A DNA stretch of 34,961 nucleotides from Gammaproteobacteria bacterium (GCA_037388465.1 JARRKE010000024.1:1-34961), one strand, 5' to 3'; shown: positions 24,316 through 32,945, numbered from the stretch's first letter. The notes: generated by a model from the letters alone, not told the origin. Numbers and translations are program-made.

Positions 24316-24792
24316 ATGAAAAAACTCGCCGTCGTCGGCTTCGCCCTGCTCATCCTCATCGGCGTCTTCTTTTACGCCAGCCCCTTCCTCGCCTCCTGGT
24401 ATCTGGGGCAGGGCCGGGCGGCCCAGGAAACCCAGGGCAAGCCCGTGATCGAGGCCCTGCAGCGCTGGTTCTACGCCCCCGGCGCGCCGATCAGCGACGC
24501 GCACGCCTACACCTTCACCCGGGGCCGTCCGCCGGTCGACTATTTCCTGTTCCGCTTCAACGCACCCGAGCAGCCGCTGGCGCGCTTCGTGCGCATGCAC
24601 GACCTGCACGAACAGCCGCTCACGCCCGAGTCCATGCAAACGGTCTTCAAGGCCTGGCCGGCCCCGGACTGGTGGACCCCCGAGCAATCGCCCAACAAGT
24701 ACTACTACACCGGCCAGAGCGAAGGTAAGCAGTACAACCTGATCTACACGCCCGCCTCCGGGGTAGGCTATCTGCTGATCGTGCGCGGCTGA
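24316..24792 (+). CDS. Hypothetical membrane-anchored protein
   Basis: A 158-residue protein with an uncleaved-looking N-terminal membrane segment (KKLAVVGFALLILIGVFFYASPFLASWYL, residues 2-30) and a soluble domain probably in the periplasm. The domain is rich in aromatic residues (WFYAPG, YFLFRF, WPAPDWWTPEQSPNKYYYTG). No cysteine is present. I do not recognise a family. It lies 21 bases after tatD and eight bases before tcdA, so it is part of that transcript, but neither neighbour suggests a role. The start at 24316 is preceded by AAGAATCG, a weak ribosome binding site. Confidence 0.7.
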   Translation: MKKLAVVGFALLILIGVFFYASPFLASWYLGQGRAAQETQGKPVIEALQRWFYAPGAPISDAHAYTFTRGRPPVDYFLFRFNAPEQPLARFVRMHDLHEQPLTPESMQTVFKAWPAPDWWTPEQSPNKYYYTGQSEGKQYNLIYTPASGVGYLLIVRG

Positions 24793-24800
24793 TCACAGGC

Positions 24801-25541
24801 ATGACGGAAACGCGCCACGAACGCACCCTGTTGCTGCTCGGCGAGGCGGGGCTGGAACGCCTGGCCGGGACCCACGTGGTCATCGCCGGCCTGGGCGGGG
24901 TGGGCGGTTTCGCGGCCGAGGCCGTCGCCCGCGCCGGCGTGGGGCGCATCACCCTGCTGGATCACGACGTGGTGGCGCCGTCCAACCTGAACCGCCAGCT
25001 GCTGGCGCTGGAATCGACCCTGGGCCGCCCCAAGGCAGAGGTCATGGCTGAGCGCATCCGTGACATCAACCCGCACATCCGGGCCGAGCCGGTGCAGACC
25101 TTTCTTTCGCCGGACAATGTCGGCGAACTCGTGGCGAACGCCCGGGCCGACTACCTGCTGGACTGCATCGATTCCATCAGCTGCAAGGCCGCCCTGGTGC
25201 ACGCCTGCCAGCGGCAGGGGCTTGCCGTGGCCTCCAGCATGGGCGCCGGCGGGCGCATCGATGTCACCCGCGCCCTGGTCTCGCGCCTGGACCGCACCCA
25301 CACCTGCCCGCTGGCCCGCGAGATGCGCCGCCATCTCAAACGCCTGGGTGCCTCGCTGCGCTACCCCGTCGTCTTTTCCACCGAGATTCCCCGCAAGGGT
25401 TCGTCACATCAGCCGGTCGGCAGTCCGGACAACCCCGGTCGGCCGCGTGCCGTGAACGGCACCATCTCTTACCTGCCGGCGCTGTTCGGCATCATGCTGG
25501 CCGGCGTGGCCATCCAGGCACTGCTGGACGCACCGCAGTAG
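24801..25541 (+). CDS. tcdA: tRNA threonylcarbamoyladenosine dehydratase TcdA
   Basis: TcdA is an E1-like (ThiF family) enzyme that uses ATP to cyclise t6A at tRNA position 37 to ct6A. The 246-residue protein has the nucleotide-binding GLGGVGGFAAEAVARAGVG (about residues 30-48), the LLDHDVVAPSNLNRQ motif, and DCIDSISCKAALV with the expected Asp. The TRALVSRLDRTHTCPLAREMRRHLKR region is that of the TcdA/CsdL branch rather than ThiF or MoeB. It is slightly shorter than E. coli TcdA (268). It starts nine bases after the previous stop. Downstream lies a structured repeat element that runs into the next, convergent gene. Confidence 0.92.
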   Translation: MTETRHERTLLLLGEAGLERLAGTHVVIAGLGGVGGFAAEAVARAGVGRITLLDHDVVAPSNLNRQLLALESTLGRPKAEVMAERIRDINPHIRAEPVQTFLSPDNVGELVANARADYLLDCIDSISCKAALVHACQRQGLAVASSMGAGGRIDVTRALVSRLDRTHTCPLAREMRRHLKRLGASLRYPVVFSTEIPRKGSSHQPVGSPDNPGRPRAVNGTISYLPALFGIMLAGVAIQALLDAPQ

Positions 25542-25573
25542 CAACGTCTGATTCAACAGGGCGAAACAGCCGT

Positions 25574-25716
25574 AGCAGTCTGTTGATGTCGCTCAGGCGA
25601 GTGCGAGAGAAGGAAAAATCGGGTGAGATAGCGCAGTTTACTTGAATGTAAATGAGCATTTTGAGCCCGATTTTGACGCCCTATTGTGCCGCGTGAGTAG
25701 ACAACAACAGCCTGCT
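25574..25716. repeat. 143-bp structured repeat with nested inverted repeats
   Basis: The ends are imperfect inverted repeats of 12 bases, AGCAGTCTGTTG (25574-25585) and CAACAGCCTGCT (25705-25716), matching in 11 positions. Inside lie AAAATCGGG (25615-25623) with CCCGATTTT (25666-25674), and TTTAC...GTAAA in the centre. No gene fits inside. The right end includes the first two bases of the stop codon of the minus-strand gene at 25715. It looks like a short non-autonomous or REP-like element and may also end transcription from both sides; similar cores seem familiar from other gammaproteobacteria, but I cannot check. Confidence 0.7.
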
Positions 25717-26338
25717 AGCTGGCTTCTAACGCCTGCTCGATAGCTTCCTTGATGGCTGCGTCCGCACCCGGACCGAAGCGGGTCACTCCCGGGACGAAGA
25801 CATCGGTAAAGGCGTAATCGAACTTGAGATCCTGCAGACCGAGGGCGCCGAACAGGCGGCTCTCGAAGGAGTGGTCGTCCTCGCTGAAGATCAGCGTGGG
25901 CCAGCCGTCCTCGCCCGGGGCGAGTATGGGGCCGAAAAAGATCAGCCCCGGCTTGTTGCGGCAGCGCAGGGCGCAGGCGCCCTCGGTCACCCCGGCCATG
26001 GGCAGGAAGTCGATGGTGCGGGTGAACTTGCGCTTGGTATCGAAGGCGATGTCGATGCTGCCCTCGATGGCTGGCGCCTCGGCCTGAAAGGCCAGGGTTT
26101 CGGCGCCGGAGGCCTCGCGCCAGCGATCCAGCTCATGCGCACCGTGCCGGCTGGGCAGATAAATGAACTTCAGCGGCGCGATCGCCTGCAGTTCGTCGAG
26201 CAGCGCCGCATCGAAAGCGGGGGTATTGATCAGCACGCCCTCGGCGTCCTGATCGACCAGGTAATAGACCGCCGGCTCGGTGCCCGTGACGTGATAAACG
26301 CTGCGGTCGCGCAGCTCAAGCAGCTTGTTCGTCGGCAT
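25715..26338 (-). CDS. Degenerate metallo-beta-lactamase-fold-like protein
   Basis: A 207-residue protein. The ATG at 26338 is preferred over 26359 because AAGGA lies at the right distance; it then overlaps the plsC stop by 23 bases. The N-terminal half resembles the MBL fold: YYLVDQDAEGVLINTPAFD, then FIYLPSRHGAHELDRWRE, where active enzymes have HxHxDH. Here Ser-Arg-His-Gly-Ala-His stands, so the zinc site is mostly lost. The later part (GLIFFGPILAPGEDGWPTLIFSEDDHSFESRLFGAL) resembles the second half of the fold. I infer a non-catalytic or redox-independent member, perhaps related to DUF4336-like proteins. It is the third gene of gmhB-plsC-this. Confidence 0.65.
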   Translation of the reverse strand: MPTNKLLELRDRSVYHVTGTEPAVYYLVDQDAEGVLINTPAFDAALLDELQAIAPLKFIYLPSRHGAHELDRWREASGAETLAFQAEAPAIEGSIDIAFDTKRKFTRTIDFLPMAGVTEGACALRCRNKPGLIFFGPILAPGEDGWPTLIFSEDDHSFESRLFGALGLQDLKFDYAFTDVFVPGVTRFGPGADAAIKEAIEQALEAS

Positions 26339-27113
26339 CGGATTTCCTTTTGTCGGCATAGGGCGTCAGGCTGATCTGCGGCATCTGGCTCTCGATCCAG
26401 TCCTCCACCTCGCGCAGCAGCTGCTCGGGCGTCTTGTCCCGGCTCTCGATGGCCGGGCCGATGCGCACCGTGACCGTGCCCGGCTTTTTGATGAACTGGC
26501 CCTTGGGCCAGAAATCCCCGGCATTGTGCGCGATCGGCACCACCGGTGCCCCGCTCTCCACGGCCAGTACGGCCCCACCCATCTTGTAGCGCTTGCGTTT
26601 GCCAGGCGGTACGCGGGTACCTTCCGGAAAGATCACGATCCAGAGCCCCTGGGAGAGACGATCCTTGCCCTGGGTCACCAGTTGTTCGACCGCGCCGCGC
26701 CCGGCGGAACGGTCGATGGCGATCATCTTGACGATGCTCAGGCCCCAGCCGAAAAACGGTATGCGCAGCAGTTCGCGCTTGAGCACCCAGACCTGGGGCG
26801 GCAGAAACCGCTGCAGGGCGACCGTTTCCCAGGTGGATTGGTGCTTGGCCATGACCACGGCGGCGCGGTCCGGCAGATTCTCCTGCCCTTCCACCCGGTA
26901 TCTCAGGCCGCAGGTCAGACCCAGCCACCACAGATTGAAATGGGTCCATTGCGAAATCCAAGCAAAGCGGACCCGGAAAGAAAACGGCAGCAGCAGAAAC
27001 GCCGTGGAGGCAATCACCATGGTGGATATCGCGAAGCCGATCCAGAACAGGAACGCACGCACATAAAGCACCGGGCGCGGCGGCAGGTGCTTTTGATCGG
27101 CCCCGCTGCTCAT
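26316..27113 (-). CDS. plsC: 1-acyl-sn-glycerol-3-phosphate acyltransferase
   Basis: PlsC-type acyltransferases add the second fatty acid to lysophosphatidate in phospholipid synthesis at the inner membrane. The 265-residue protein has a membrane segment at about 18-42, motif I as HQSTWE (residues 91-96), with Glu in place of the usual Asp of the HxxxxD dyad (a form I recall from related gammaproteobacterial proteins), motif II GWGLSIVKMIAIDR and motif III FPEGTR at 161-166. It overlaps gmhB by four bases (ATGA) and is followed by the MBL-like gene. The gmhB-plsC pair next to glyQS is a known arrangement. Confidence 0.93.
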   Translation of the reverse strand: MSSGADQKHLPPRPVLYVRAFLFWIGFAISTMVIASTAFLLLPFSFRVRFAWISQWTHFNLWWLGLTCGLRYRVEGQENLPDRAAVVMAKHQSTWETVALQRFLPPQVWVLKRELLRIPFFGWGLSIVKMIAIDRSAGRGAVEQLVTQGKDRLSQGLWIVIFPEGTRVPPGKRKRYKMGGAVLAVESGAPVVPIAHNAGDFWPKGQFIKKPGTVTVRIGPAIESRDKTPEQLLREVEDWIESQMPQISLTPYADKRKSDADEQAA

Positions 27114-27652
27114 GCTTCCTCGCTCAACAGTTCCTGGACATACGTCGCCAGGTCGTCATATACCGGCGTGCCGTCCGGCACCTGTCCGGAGGCCAGGGTG
27201 CGCTCGCCCTTGCCGGTACGCACCAGAATCGGCCGCGCACCCACCGCCTCGGCAGCCTGCAGGTCGCGCAGGCTGTCGCCCACTGCGGGCACGTCCGTGA
27301 GATCGGTGCGCAGGCGCTGCTCGATCTGATTCATCAGGCCGGGCTCGGGCTTGCGGCAGTCGCAGTCATCCTCAGGACCGTGCGGGCAGAAGAACACGCC
27401 CTCCACCCGGCCGCCCAGCTGATCGAGCAGGCGGGTCATCTTCTGATGCATGGCGTGCAGGGTCTCCAGGCCGAACAAACCCCGCGCAATACCGGATTGA
27501 TTGGTCGCCACCACCACGCACCAGCCTGCCTGACTGAGCTTCGCAATGGCTTCCAAACTGCCCGGAATCGGAATCCACTCCTCGGGTGACTTGACGTACT
27601 CGTCGGAGTCCTCGTTGATGACCCCGTCGCGGTCCAAGATGATTAACTGCAT
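27110..27652 (-). CDS. gmhB: D-glycero-beta-D-manno-heptose-1,7-bisphosphate 7-phosphatase
   Basis: GmhB removes the 7-phosphate in the ADP-heptose pathway for lipopolysaccharide core. The 180-residue HAD protein has the nucleophile and acid Asp7/Asp9 in ILDRDGVIN, motif II ATNQSG, and the GmhB zinc loop CPHGPEDDCDC (Cys89, His91, Cys97, Cys99), then KPEPGLM. It begins MQLIILDRDG at 27652 and overlaps plsC by four bases. In Pseudomonas gmhB directly follows glyS; here the two are split by a plus-strand sorting module at 27906-29824. Confidence 0.95.
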   Translation of the reverse strand: MQLIILDRDGVINEDSDEYVKSPEEWIPIPGSLEAIAKLSQAGWCVVVATNQSGIARGLFGLETLHAMHQKMTRLLDQLGGRVEGVFFCPHGPEDDCDCRKPEPGLMNQIEQRLRTDLTDVPAVGDSLRDLQAAEAVGARPILVRTGKGERTLASGQVPDGTPVYDDLATYVQELLSEEA

Positions 27653-27772
27653 ACCTGTGGAATCTCGCTATGCACCGAATCCACCATATTACCTGTAATG
27701 GGCACGTTGATTCACGTCTCATCCCAACCGCGCACCAGCCATGCCTGTTCCATTCGGTCGGCACCCCCCCAT

Positions 27773-27794
27773 AGCGGTAACCCAGCGGTAACCC
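27773..27794 (+). repeat. Two head-to-tail 11-base repeats upstream of the JDVT-CTERM gene
   Basis: AGCGGTAACCC occurs twice in immediate succession (27773-27783 and 27784-27794), about 110 bases before the start of the plus-strand surface-protein gene. The 11-base step is close to one turn of DNA, so a dimeric or tandem regulator could bind. The rest of 27653-27905 shows no gene and no clear -35/-10 pair. Confidence 0.5.
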
Positions 27795-27905
27795 CCGCCT
27801 AACTACAGTAATTACAAAGGCAAGAAAACCAGCCGCCGGCATAACAAGTCGATAGTCGTAACGCGATACAGGACGGCACCGCTGGGCAAAACAGGGGGAA
27901 TAACC

Positions 27906-29387
27906 ATGAAGCTCAAGACCAACTCCGGTCCATACACGATCGTTCGCACAGCCCTGCTGGCAGCAAGCCTCATAGGCTTGGGCGTGAATCCACCTGCTGC
28001 CAACGCGTTGGTAGGGATAAACAACATCCAGGTGACAACGACCAATGACACGGTCGATGTGGCCACCGATGGGGTTTGCGCGGATGCGGCGGGCCAGTGC
28101 AGCCTGCGTGCAGCGATCCAGACGGCCAACGAACTCGGGGGCAGCGTTTATATCACCCTGGGGGCAACCACTTACACGTTGACACTAACGGGGGCGGGCG
28201 AACTCTTTTCCGCCACCGGTGACCTGAACATCAACAACGCTAGCGTGACGATTACCAGTCCGTACGGTCAGGCGACCATCAAAGGCGGTACGGGATGGGA
28301 CGACCGCCTCATTCAGGTTGGAGGCTCGGCGCAACTCTCTATCAGCAATGTCGTATTGACCGGCGGTAACTCACCCGCCAACGGCGGCGCGATCTGGGGT
28401 GCAGACACATCCAGTCTGATCCTGCGTAACAGCCGGGTCACCGACAACCAGGCCGCCAGCTTTGGGGGCGGCATCTCAGGAGAAGGGCTTTCACTCTTCG
28501 TGGAGAACAGCCGCATCGACAACAATACGAGCGGTGCTCAGGGTGGTGGCATACTTGCACACGCAGCCAGCAATACCATCAGCACCTCAACCATTGACCA
28601 CAATACCGCGGACAGCAGTGGCGGAGTCTATGCCTATCCACCCCCAACGGGCAGCGTCGACATCGTTCAAAGCACGATCAGCAACAATACGGCGCGATAC
28701 AACGGCGGCGGTATTCAGGCGGTCCAGAACGTCAACTTCTACAGTACGACGATTACGGGCAATACAGCAGCTGCGAGTGGTACTTCGGGGTATGGTGGTG
28801 GCATCTATCTCGTCAATACCGCCAATATCCGCAACTCGATCGTCGCGGGCAATATGGCATCCTATTTTGTCACCACGACGATCAGCAGCCCGGATTGTTA
28901 CTCCCCTAATCCGGGTACCGTCTTCCTCGCCAGCCAGGGCTACAACCTGATCGGCGACATGACCGGCTGCACGATGGATGCCTCGGGCCTTGGGGAACAG
29001 CTTGGCGATGCCACCAACCCCATTGATCCGCTGTTCGGTCCCCTGCAGGACAATGGCGGTGTGACGCCCACGCACCTGTTGCTTACGGGCAGCCCGGGCA
29101 TCGATACCGGCAACCCCAATGGCTGCGTCGGGACGACGGGCACTGAACTCACCACCGACCAACGGGGTTACACACGACCCATAGACGGAGATGCCGACGG
29201 TGTCGCCGTCTGCGATCTCGGTGCAGTCGAAATCACGCCCACCGTCTCGGCCGCTGCATCTACCTCCGGTGGTGGCGGCGGGGGTGGCTGCACGATCAGC
29301 AACGGGACGGGCATCGACCCGACGCTGCCCGGTCTACTGCTTGCAGCGCTTGCCTATCTCGGTTGGCGCCGTAAACACCGGACATGA
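27906..29387 (+). CDS. Beta-helix surface protein with choice-of-anchor Q domain and JDVT-CTERM sorting tail
   Basis: A 493-residue secreted protein. A signal peptide spans residues 1-34 (cleavage near NALVG). Residues about 44-76 hold a CSLREA-type motif (GQCSLRAAIQTAN). About 12 short parallel beta-helix repeats follow (GGAIWG, GGGISGEG, GGGILAH, GGGIQAVQ), then a choice-of-anchor Q domain (DPLFGPLQDNGG... DTGNPNG... TDQRGYTRP... CDLGAVE). The tail is Gly455-461, Cys462, SNGTGIDPTLPG, a hydrophobic segment (474-487) and RR: the JDVT-CTERM form, with an invariant Cys ahead of DPxLP. The next gene, overlapping by four bases, is a matching glutamic protease. The tail is probably cut near Cys462 and the protein fixed to or released from the cell surface. 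The ligand is unknown; GC looks lower than around it. Confidence 0.85.
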   Translation: MKLKTNSGPYTIVRTALLAASLIGLGVNPPAANALVGINNIQVTTTNDTVDVATDGVCADAAGQCSLRAAIQTANELGGSVYITLGATTYTLTLTGAGELFSATGDLNINNASVTITSPYGQATIKGGTGWDDRLIQVGGSAQLSISNVVLTGGNSPANGGAIWGADTSSLILRNSRVTDNQAASFGGGISGEGLSLFVENSRIDNNTSGAQGGGILAHAASNTISTSTIDHNTADSSGGVYAYPPPTGSVDIVQSTISNNTARYNGGGIQAVQNVNFYSTTITGNTAAASGTSGYGGGIYLVNTANIRNSIVAGNMASYFVTTTISSPDCYSPNPGTVFLASQGYNLIGDMTGCTMDASGLGEQLGDATNPIDPLFGPLQDNGGVTPTHLLLTGSPGIDTGNPNGCVGTTGTELTTDQRGYTRPIDGDADGVAVCDLGAVEITPTVSAAASTSGGGGGGGCTISNGTGIDPTLPGLLLAALAYLGWRRKHRT

Positions 29388-29824
29388 AACGTTTCTCTGA
29401 CTGGCAGCTGTGGGCGGCCCTTGCGGTCGCCCTACCTGTCTGGGGTATTGCCTATCTCTGGTTCCGTCCACCCATCATCTTAGGCTGGCCACTGAACCAT
29501 CCCCTGCTGGCGCTCAAACTCGTTCTCTTTTTTCCCCTGGCCGAGGAAATCGTTTTCCGCGGATTGATTCAGGACTTCCTGCATACGCACTTGAAACACC
29601 AGTGGGGATACCTTTCCGCTGCCAACCTGCTTACCAGTCTGCTCTTTGCCGCGCTGCACTTGATAAATCATGCGCCTGCCTGGGCATTGCTGGTGATCTT
29701 TCCTTCTCTCGTCTTCGGTTACTTCCGTGAGCGACATGAAACCCTGCTCACCCCGGTAGGTCTTCATATCTTCTACAACGCCGGTTACTTCCTGCTCCTG
29801 GCCCCACCGTCTGCCTTGCTGTAA
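29384..29824 (+). CDS. mrtJ: Glutamic-type intramembrane protease (MrtJ-like, JDVT-CTERM system)
   Basis: A 146-residue membrane protein of the CPBP/CAAX protease (Abi) family with about four hydrophobic segments. The three family motifs are complete: EEIVFRG with Glu54, Glu55 and Arg59; FAALH with Phe88 and His92; and HIFYN with His128 and Asn132. Members of this group include dedicated sorting enzymes for proteins with C-terminal Cys/Gly plus membrane-helix tails. The start ATG overlaps the stop of the JDVT-CTERM substrate gene as ATGA, so the pair is translated together, and no other protein in this window carries such a tail. Cleavage at the substrate tail is inferred. It is shorter than most CPBP proteases, as expected for the sorting branch. 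Confidence 0.85.
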   Translation: MKRFSDWQLWAALAVALPVWGIAYLWFRPPIILGWPLNHPLLALKLVLFFPLAEEIVFRGLIQDFLHTHLKHQWGYLSAANLLTSLLFAALHLINHAPAWALLVIFPSLVFGYFRERHETLLTPVGLHIFYNAGYFLLLAPPSALL

Positions 29825-29931
29825 ACGCCCTCGATGCCGGTTATCACCACACATCGTCCAAGACATAGCCCTCGTGCCTTACGAGATATAACGATGCCGG
29901 AACTTTACTTAACGCACCCGCCTGTCTAACG

Positions 29932-29959
29932 AAAAAGCCCCGCACTGCGGGGCTTTTTT
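29932..29959. terminator. Bidirectional terminator between mrtJ and glyS
   Basis: The stem AAAAAGCCCCGC / GCGGGGCTTTTT with loop ACT, with T-runs on both strands, serves the convergent mrtJ and glyS genes. Confidence 0.92.
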
Positions 29960-29980
29960 GTGCCGGGCTTCTTAGAACGA

Positions 29981-32040
29981 TCAACCCTTCAAACGCGACA
30001 GATCGGCCGCTCTCAAGAACAAATCACCGAGGCCGTTCAGCAATGCGATGCGGTTGTTCTTCAGCGCTTCGTCCTCAACCATGACCATGACGTCGTCGAA
30101 AAACCGGTCCACGGCCTCGCGCAGACCGGCCAGCTGCGTCAGCGCGGCGCGGTAGTCGCCCTTGTCGAACAGCGGGTCGACCTCGGCATGCATCTGCGAT
30201 ACCTGTTCGGCCAGCGCCTGTTCGGCGGGCTCCTTGAGCAGTTTGCTGTCGATATGGCCTTCCACCCCACCTTCGACCTGCTTGAGGATGTTGCGGATGC
30301 GCTTGTTGGCCGCCGCCAGGCTTTCGGCCTCCGGCAGTTGGATGAAGGCTGCCACAGCCTGGATGCGGTGGTCGAAGTCCAGCGGCCGCGTGGGGTCTCC
30401 GCCGACACGCCACGGTCCTGGTAATAGGCCTTCAGGCGTTCCATCACATAATCGAAGGTCTCGCTGACGGCACCGAAGGCATCCACCTGACCCTCGAGGC
30501 CGCGGGCGGCATGCTGCAGCAGAATCTCGAGATCGAGGTCCAGCCGCTTTTCGATCAGGATGCGCAGCACGCCCAGCGCGGCGCGGCGCAGTCCGAAGGG
30601 ATCCTTGGTACCGGTCGGTTTCTGCCCGATGGCGAAAATGCCGAGCAGGGTGTCCAGGCGGTCGGCCAACGCCAGGGCCTGCCCCACGCCGCCAGCCGGC
30701 AGCTCGTCACCGGCATGGCGCGGCATGTACTGCTCGTCCAGCGCCTCGGCCACGGCCTTGGGCTCACCGTCGTGGCGCGCGTAATAGCGCCCCATGATGC
30801 CCTGCAGCTCGGGGAACTCGTACACCATCTGCGTCATCAGGTCGCACTTGCCCAGCTCGCCGGCGCGGCGCGCCTCATCGGGCTCGGTGCCGATTTCCAA
30901 TGCGATGAACTCGGCCAGCCTGGCGACCCGCTCACTCTTGTCGTACAGGGTGCCCAGCTTTTTCTGGAACACCACACTCTTGAGCGATTCGCGATGCTCG
31001 GCCAGGGGCTGCTTGCGATCCTGGTCCCAGAAGAACGCCGCATCCGCGAAGCGCGGGCGGATGACCCGTTCGTTACCTTCGCGGATCTTGTCGGGGTCGT
31101 CGCTCTCGATGTTGGCGACGGTGACGAAGTACGGCAGCAGCCGGCCCTTGTCATCGACCACCGGGAAGTACTTCTGGTTGTCCTGCATGGTGGAGATCAG
31201 AGCCTCGTGCGGCACCTCGAGGAAGCTCTCCTCGAACCGTCCCGTCACGGCCACCGGCCATTCCACCAGCGCGGCCACCTCGTCGAGCAGGTCCTCATCG
31301 ATGCGGGCCCTGCCCTTGACGCCATGTGCCGCCTCCTGGACCTGGGCCAGGATCGCCTCGCGGCGGGCATCGAAGGACGCCACCACCTTGCCTTCGGTTT
31401 CCAGCAGCGGCGCGTAGGCGGCCGGCTCGTCCAGATACAGGGCCTGCGGGTGATGGAAGCGGTGACCGCGGGTCTCGCGCCCGGCACGCACGCCCAGAAT
31501 CTCGGCGTCGATGATCGCGTCCCCGAACAGCAGCACCACCCAGTGCACCGGGCGCACGAATTCCGCCTCGCCGGCACCCCAGCGCATGCGCTTGGGGATG
31601 GGCAGGCCGGCCAGGGCCTGTTCCACGATGCCCGGAATCAGATCCACCGCCGGCTGGCCCTTTTCCAGGCTGCGGTGCACCAGCCAGGCGCCCTTGTCGG
31701 TTTCCTCGGTCTCCAACTGGTCCACGCTCACGCCGCAGGAACGGGCGAAACCCTCGGCGGCCTTGGTCGGCTTGCCGTCGCCGTCGAAGGCGGCCGTCAC
31801 GGCCGGACCACGCCGGGTCGCCTCGGCGTCCTTCTGGCGGCTTTGCACGGAGTGCACCAGCAATGCCAGGCGGCGTGGCGCCGCGAACGCCTCCTCGCCC
31901 TTGTGGCTCAGGCCGGCCTGCTTCAGGCTCTGCAGTACACCGTCGCGGAACGCGTCGCGCAGGGTCTTCAGCGCCTTGGGCGGCAACTCCTCGGTGCCGA
32001 TCTCGATGAGCAGGTCGTGATGCTCGATGCGGGCGCTCAT
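29981..32040 (-). pseudogene. glyS: Glycyl-tRNA synthetase beta subunit, frameshifted with a small deletion
   Basis: GlyS is the tRNA-binding subunit of the tetrameric (alpha2beta2) glycyl-tRNA synthetase. The frame from ATG 32040 reads true GlyS (LLIEIGTEELPPKALK, FDARREAIL, SDDPDKIREGNERVIRPRF, FQKKLGTLYDKSERV) down to about 30385 (YYQDRGVSAETP). After this the C-terminal anticodon-binding part continues in another frame: TRPLDFDHRIQAVAAF, AAANKRIRNIL and DDVMVMVEDEALKNNRIALL to the stop at 29981. One base, or 3n+1 bases, is missing; about ten residues normally found after GVSA are also gone. The gene is essential and otherwise unspoilt, so a sequencing or assembly error, or a very recent mutation, is likelier than a dead gene. 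It overlaps glyQ by four bases. Confidence 0.85.
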
Positions 32041-32945
32041 TGCGCACCTCCTTCGAGCATGGGGAAGCCCAGCGCTTCGCGCGCGGCGTAGTACGCCTCG
32101 GCCACGGCGCGCGCCAGCTGGCGCACGCGCAGGATGTAGCGCTGGCGCTCGGTGACCGAGATGGCATGCCGGGCGTCCAGCAGGTTGAAGGTGTGCGAGG
32201 CCTTGAGCATCTGCTCGTAGGCCGGCAGCGGCAACCCGGCCTCGATCATGCGCTGGCTTTCCGTCTCACAGGTATCGAACCAGCGGAACAGCACTGCCGT
32301 GTCCGCCTGCTCGAAGTTGTAAGTCGACTGTTCCACCTCGTTCTGGTGGTACACGTCGCCGTAGGTCACGCGCCCCTGCGGGCCGTCGGTCCAGGTCAGG
32401 TCGTAAATGCTCTCCTTGCCCTGCAGGTACATGGCGATGCGCTCCAGACCATAGGTGATCTCGCCGGTCACGGGCCGGCAGTCCAGGCCGCCGACCTGCT
32501 GGAAATAGGTGAACTGCGTCACCTCCATGCCATTCAGCCAGACCTCCCAGCCCAGCCCCCAGGCGCCCAGGGTGGGCGATTCCCAGTTGTCCTCCACGAA
32601 CCGGATGTCGTGCACCAGCGGGTCGATGCCCAGCGCCTCGAGCGAGCCCAGGTAGAGTTGCTGAATCTCCTGCGGCGAGGGCTTGAGCACCACCTGGAAT
32701 TGGTAGTAGTGCTGCAAACGGTTGGGGTTCTCGCCGTAACGGCCGTCGGTGGGACGGCGCGATGGCTGCACATAGGCCGCGCGCCACGGCTCGGGGCCCA
32801 CGGCACGCAAAAAAGTGGCCGGATGGAAGGTGCCCGCGCCCACTTCCATGTCATAGGGCTGGAGCAGGACACAGCCCTGCCCGGACCAGTAGTCCTGGAG
32901 CGCGAGGATCAGATTCTGAAAGGTCGATACGTCGTAGCGTGACAT
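32037..32945 (-). CDS. glyQ: Glycyl-tRNA synthetase alpha subunit
   Basis: GlyQ is the catalytic alpha subunit of bacterial glycyl-tRNA synthetase (class II-type core). The 302-residue protein starts [45 protein letters not shown] (read in pieces) at ATG 32945; an upstream start at 33014 would pass through the -10 box. Typical stretches include [29 protein letters not shown] and [19 protein letters not shown], and length is normal. Its stop overlaps the glyS start as ATGA, giving coupled translation of the two subunits. It is divergent from the hypothetical gene at 33111. Confidence 0.97.
   Translation of the reverse strand: MSRYDVSTFQNLILALQDYWSGQGCVLLQPYDMEVGAGTFHPATFLRAVGPEPWRAAYVQPSRRPTDGRYGENPNRLQHYYQFQVVLKPSPQEIQQLYLGSLEALGIDPLVHDIRFVEDNWESPTLGAWGLGWEVWLNGMEVTQFTYFQQVGGLDCRPVTGEITYGLERIAMYLQGKESIYDLTWTDGPQGRVTYGDVYHQNEVEQSTYNFEQADTAVLFRWFDTCETESQRMIEAGLPLPAYEQMLKASHTFNLLDARHAISVTERQRYILRVRQLARAVAEAYYAAREALGFPMLEGGAQ

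Noticed and set aside
22903-24687. A 594-residue minus-strand open frame
   Set aside because: Only the last 167 residues form a real gene, with a signal peptide starting at 23406. The rest runs opposite tatD and the next gene.
30075-30413. A third open frame across the glyS C-terminus
   Set aside because: It carries no GlyS motif. The true continuation is the frame ending at 29981.
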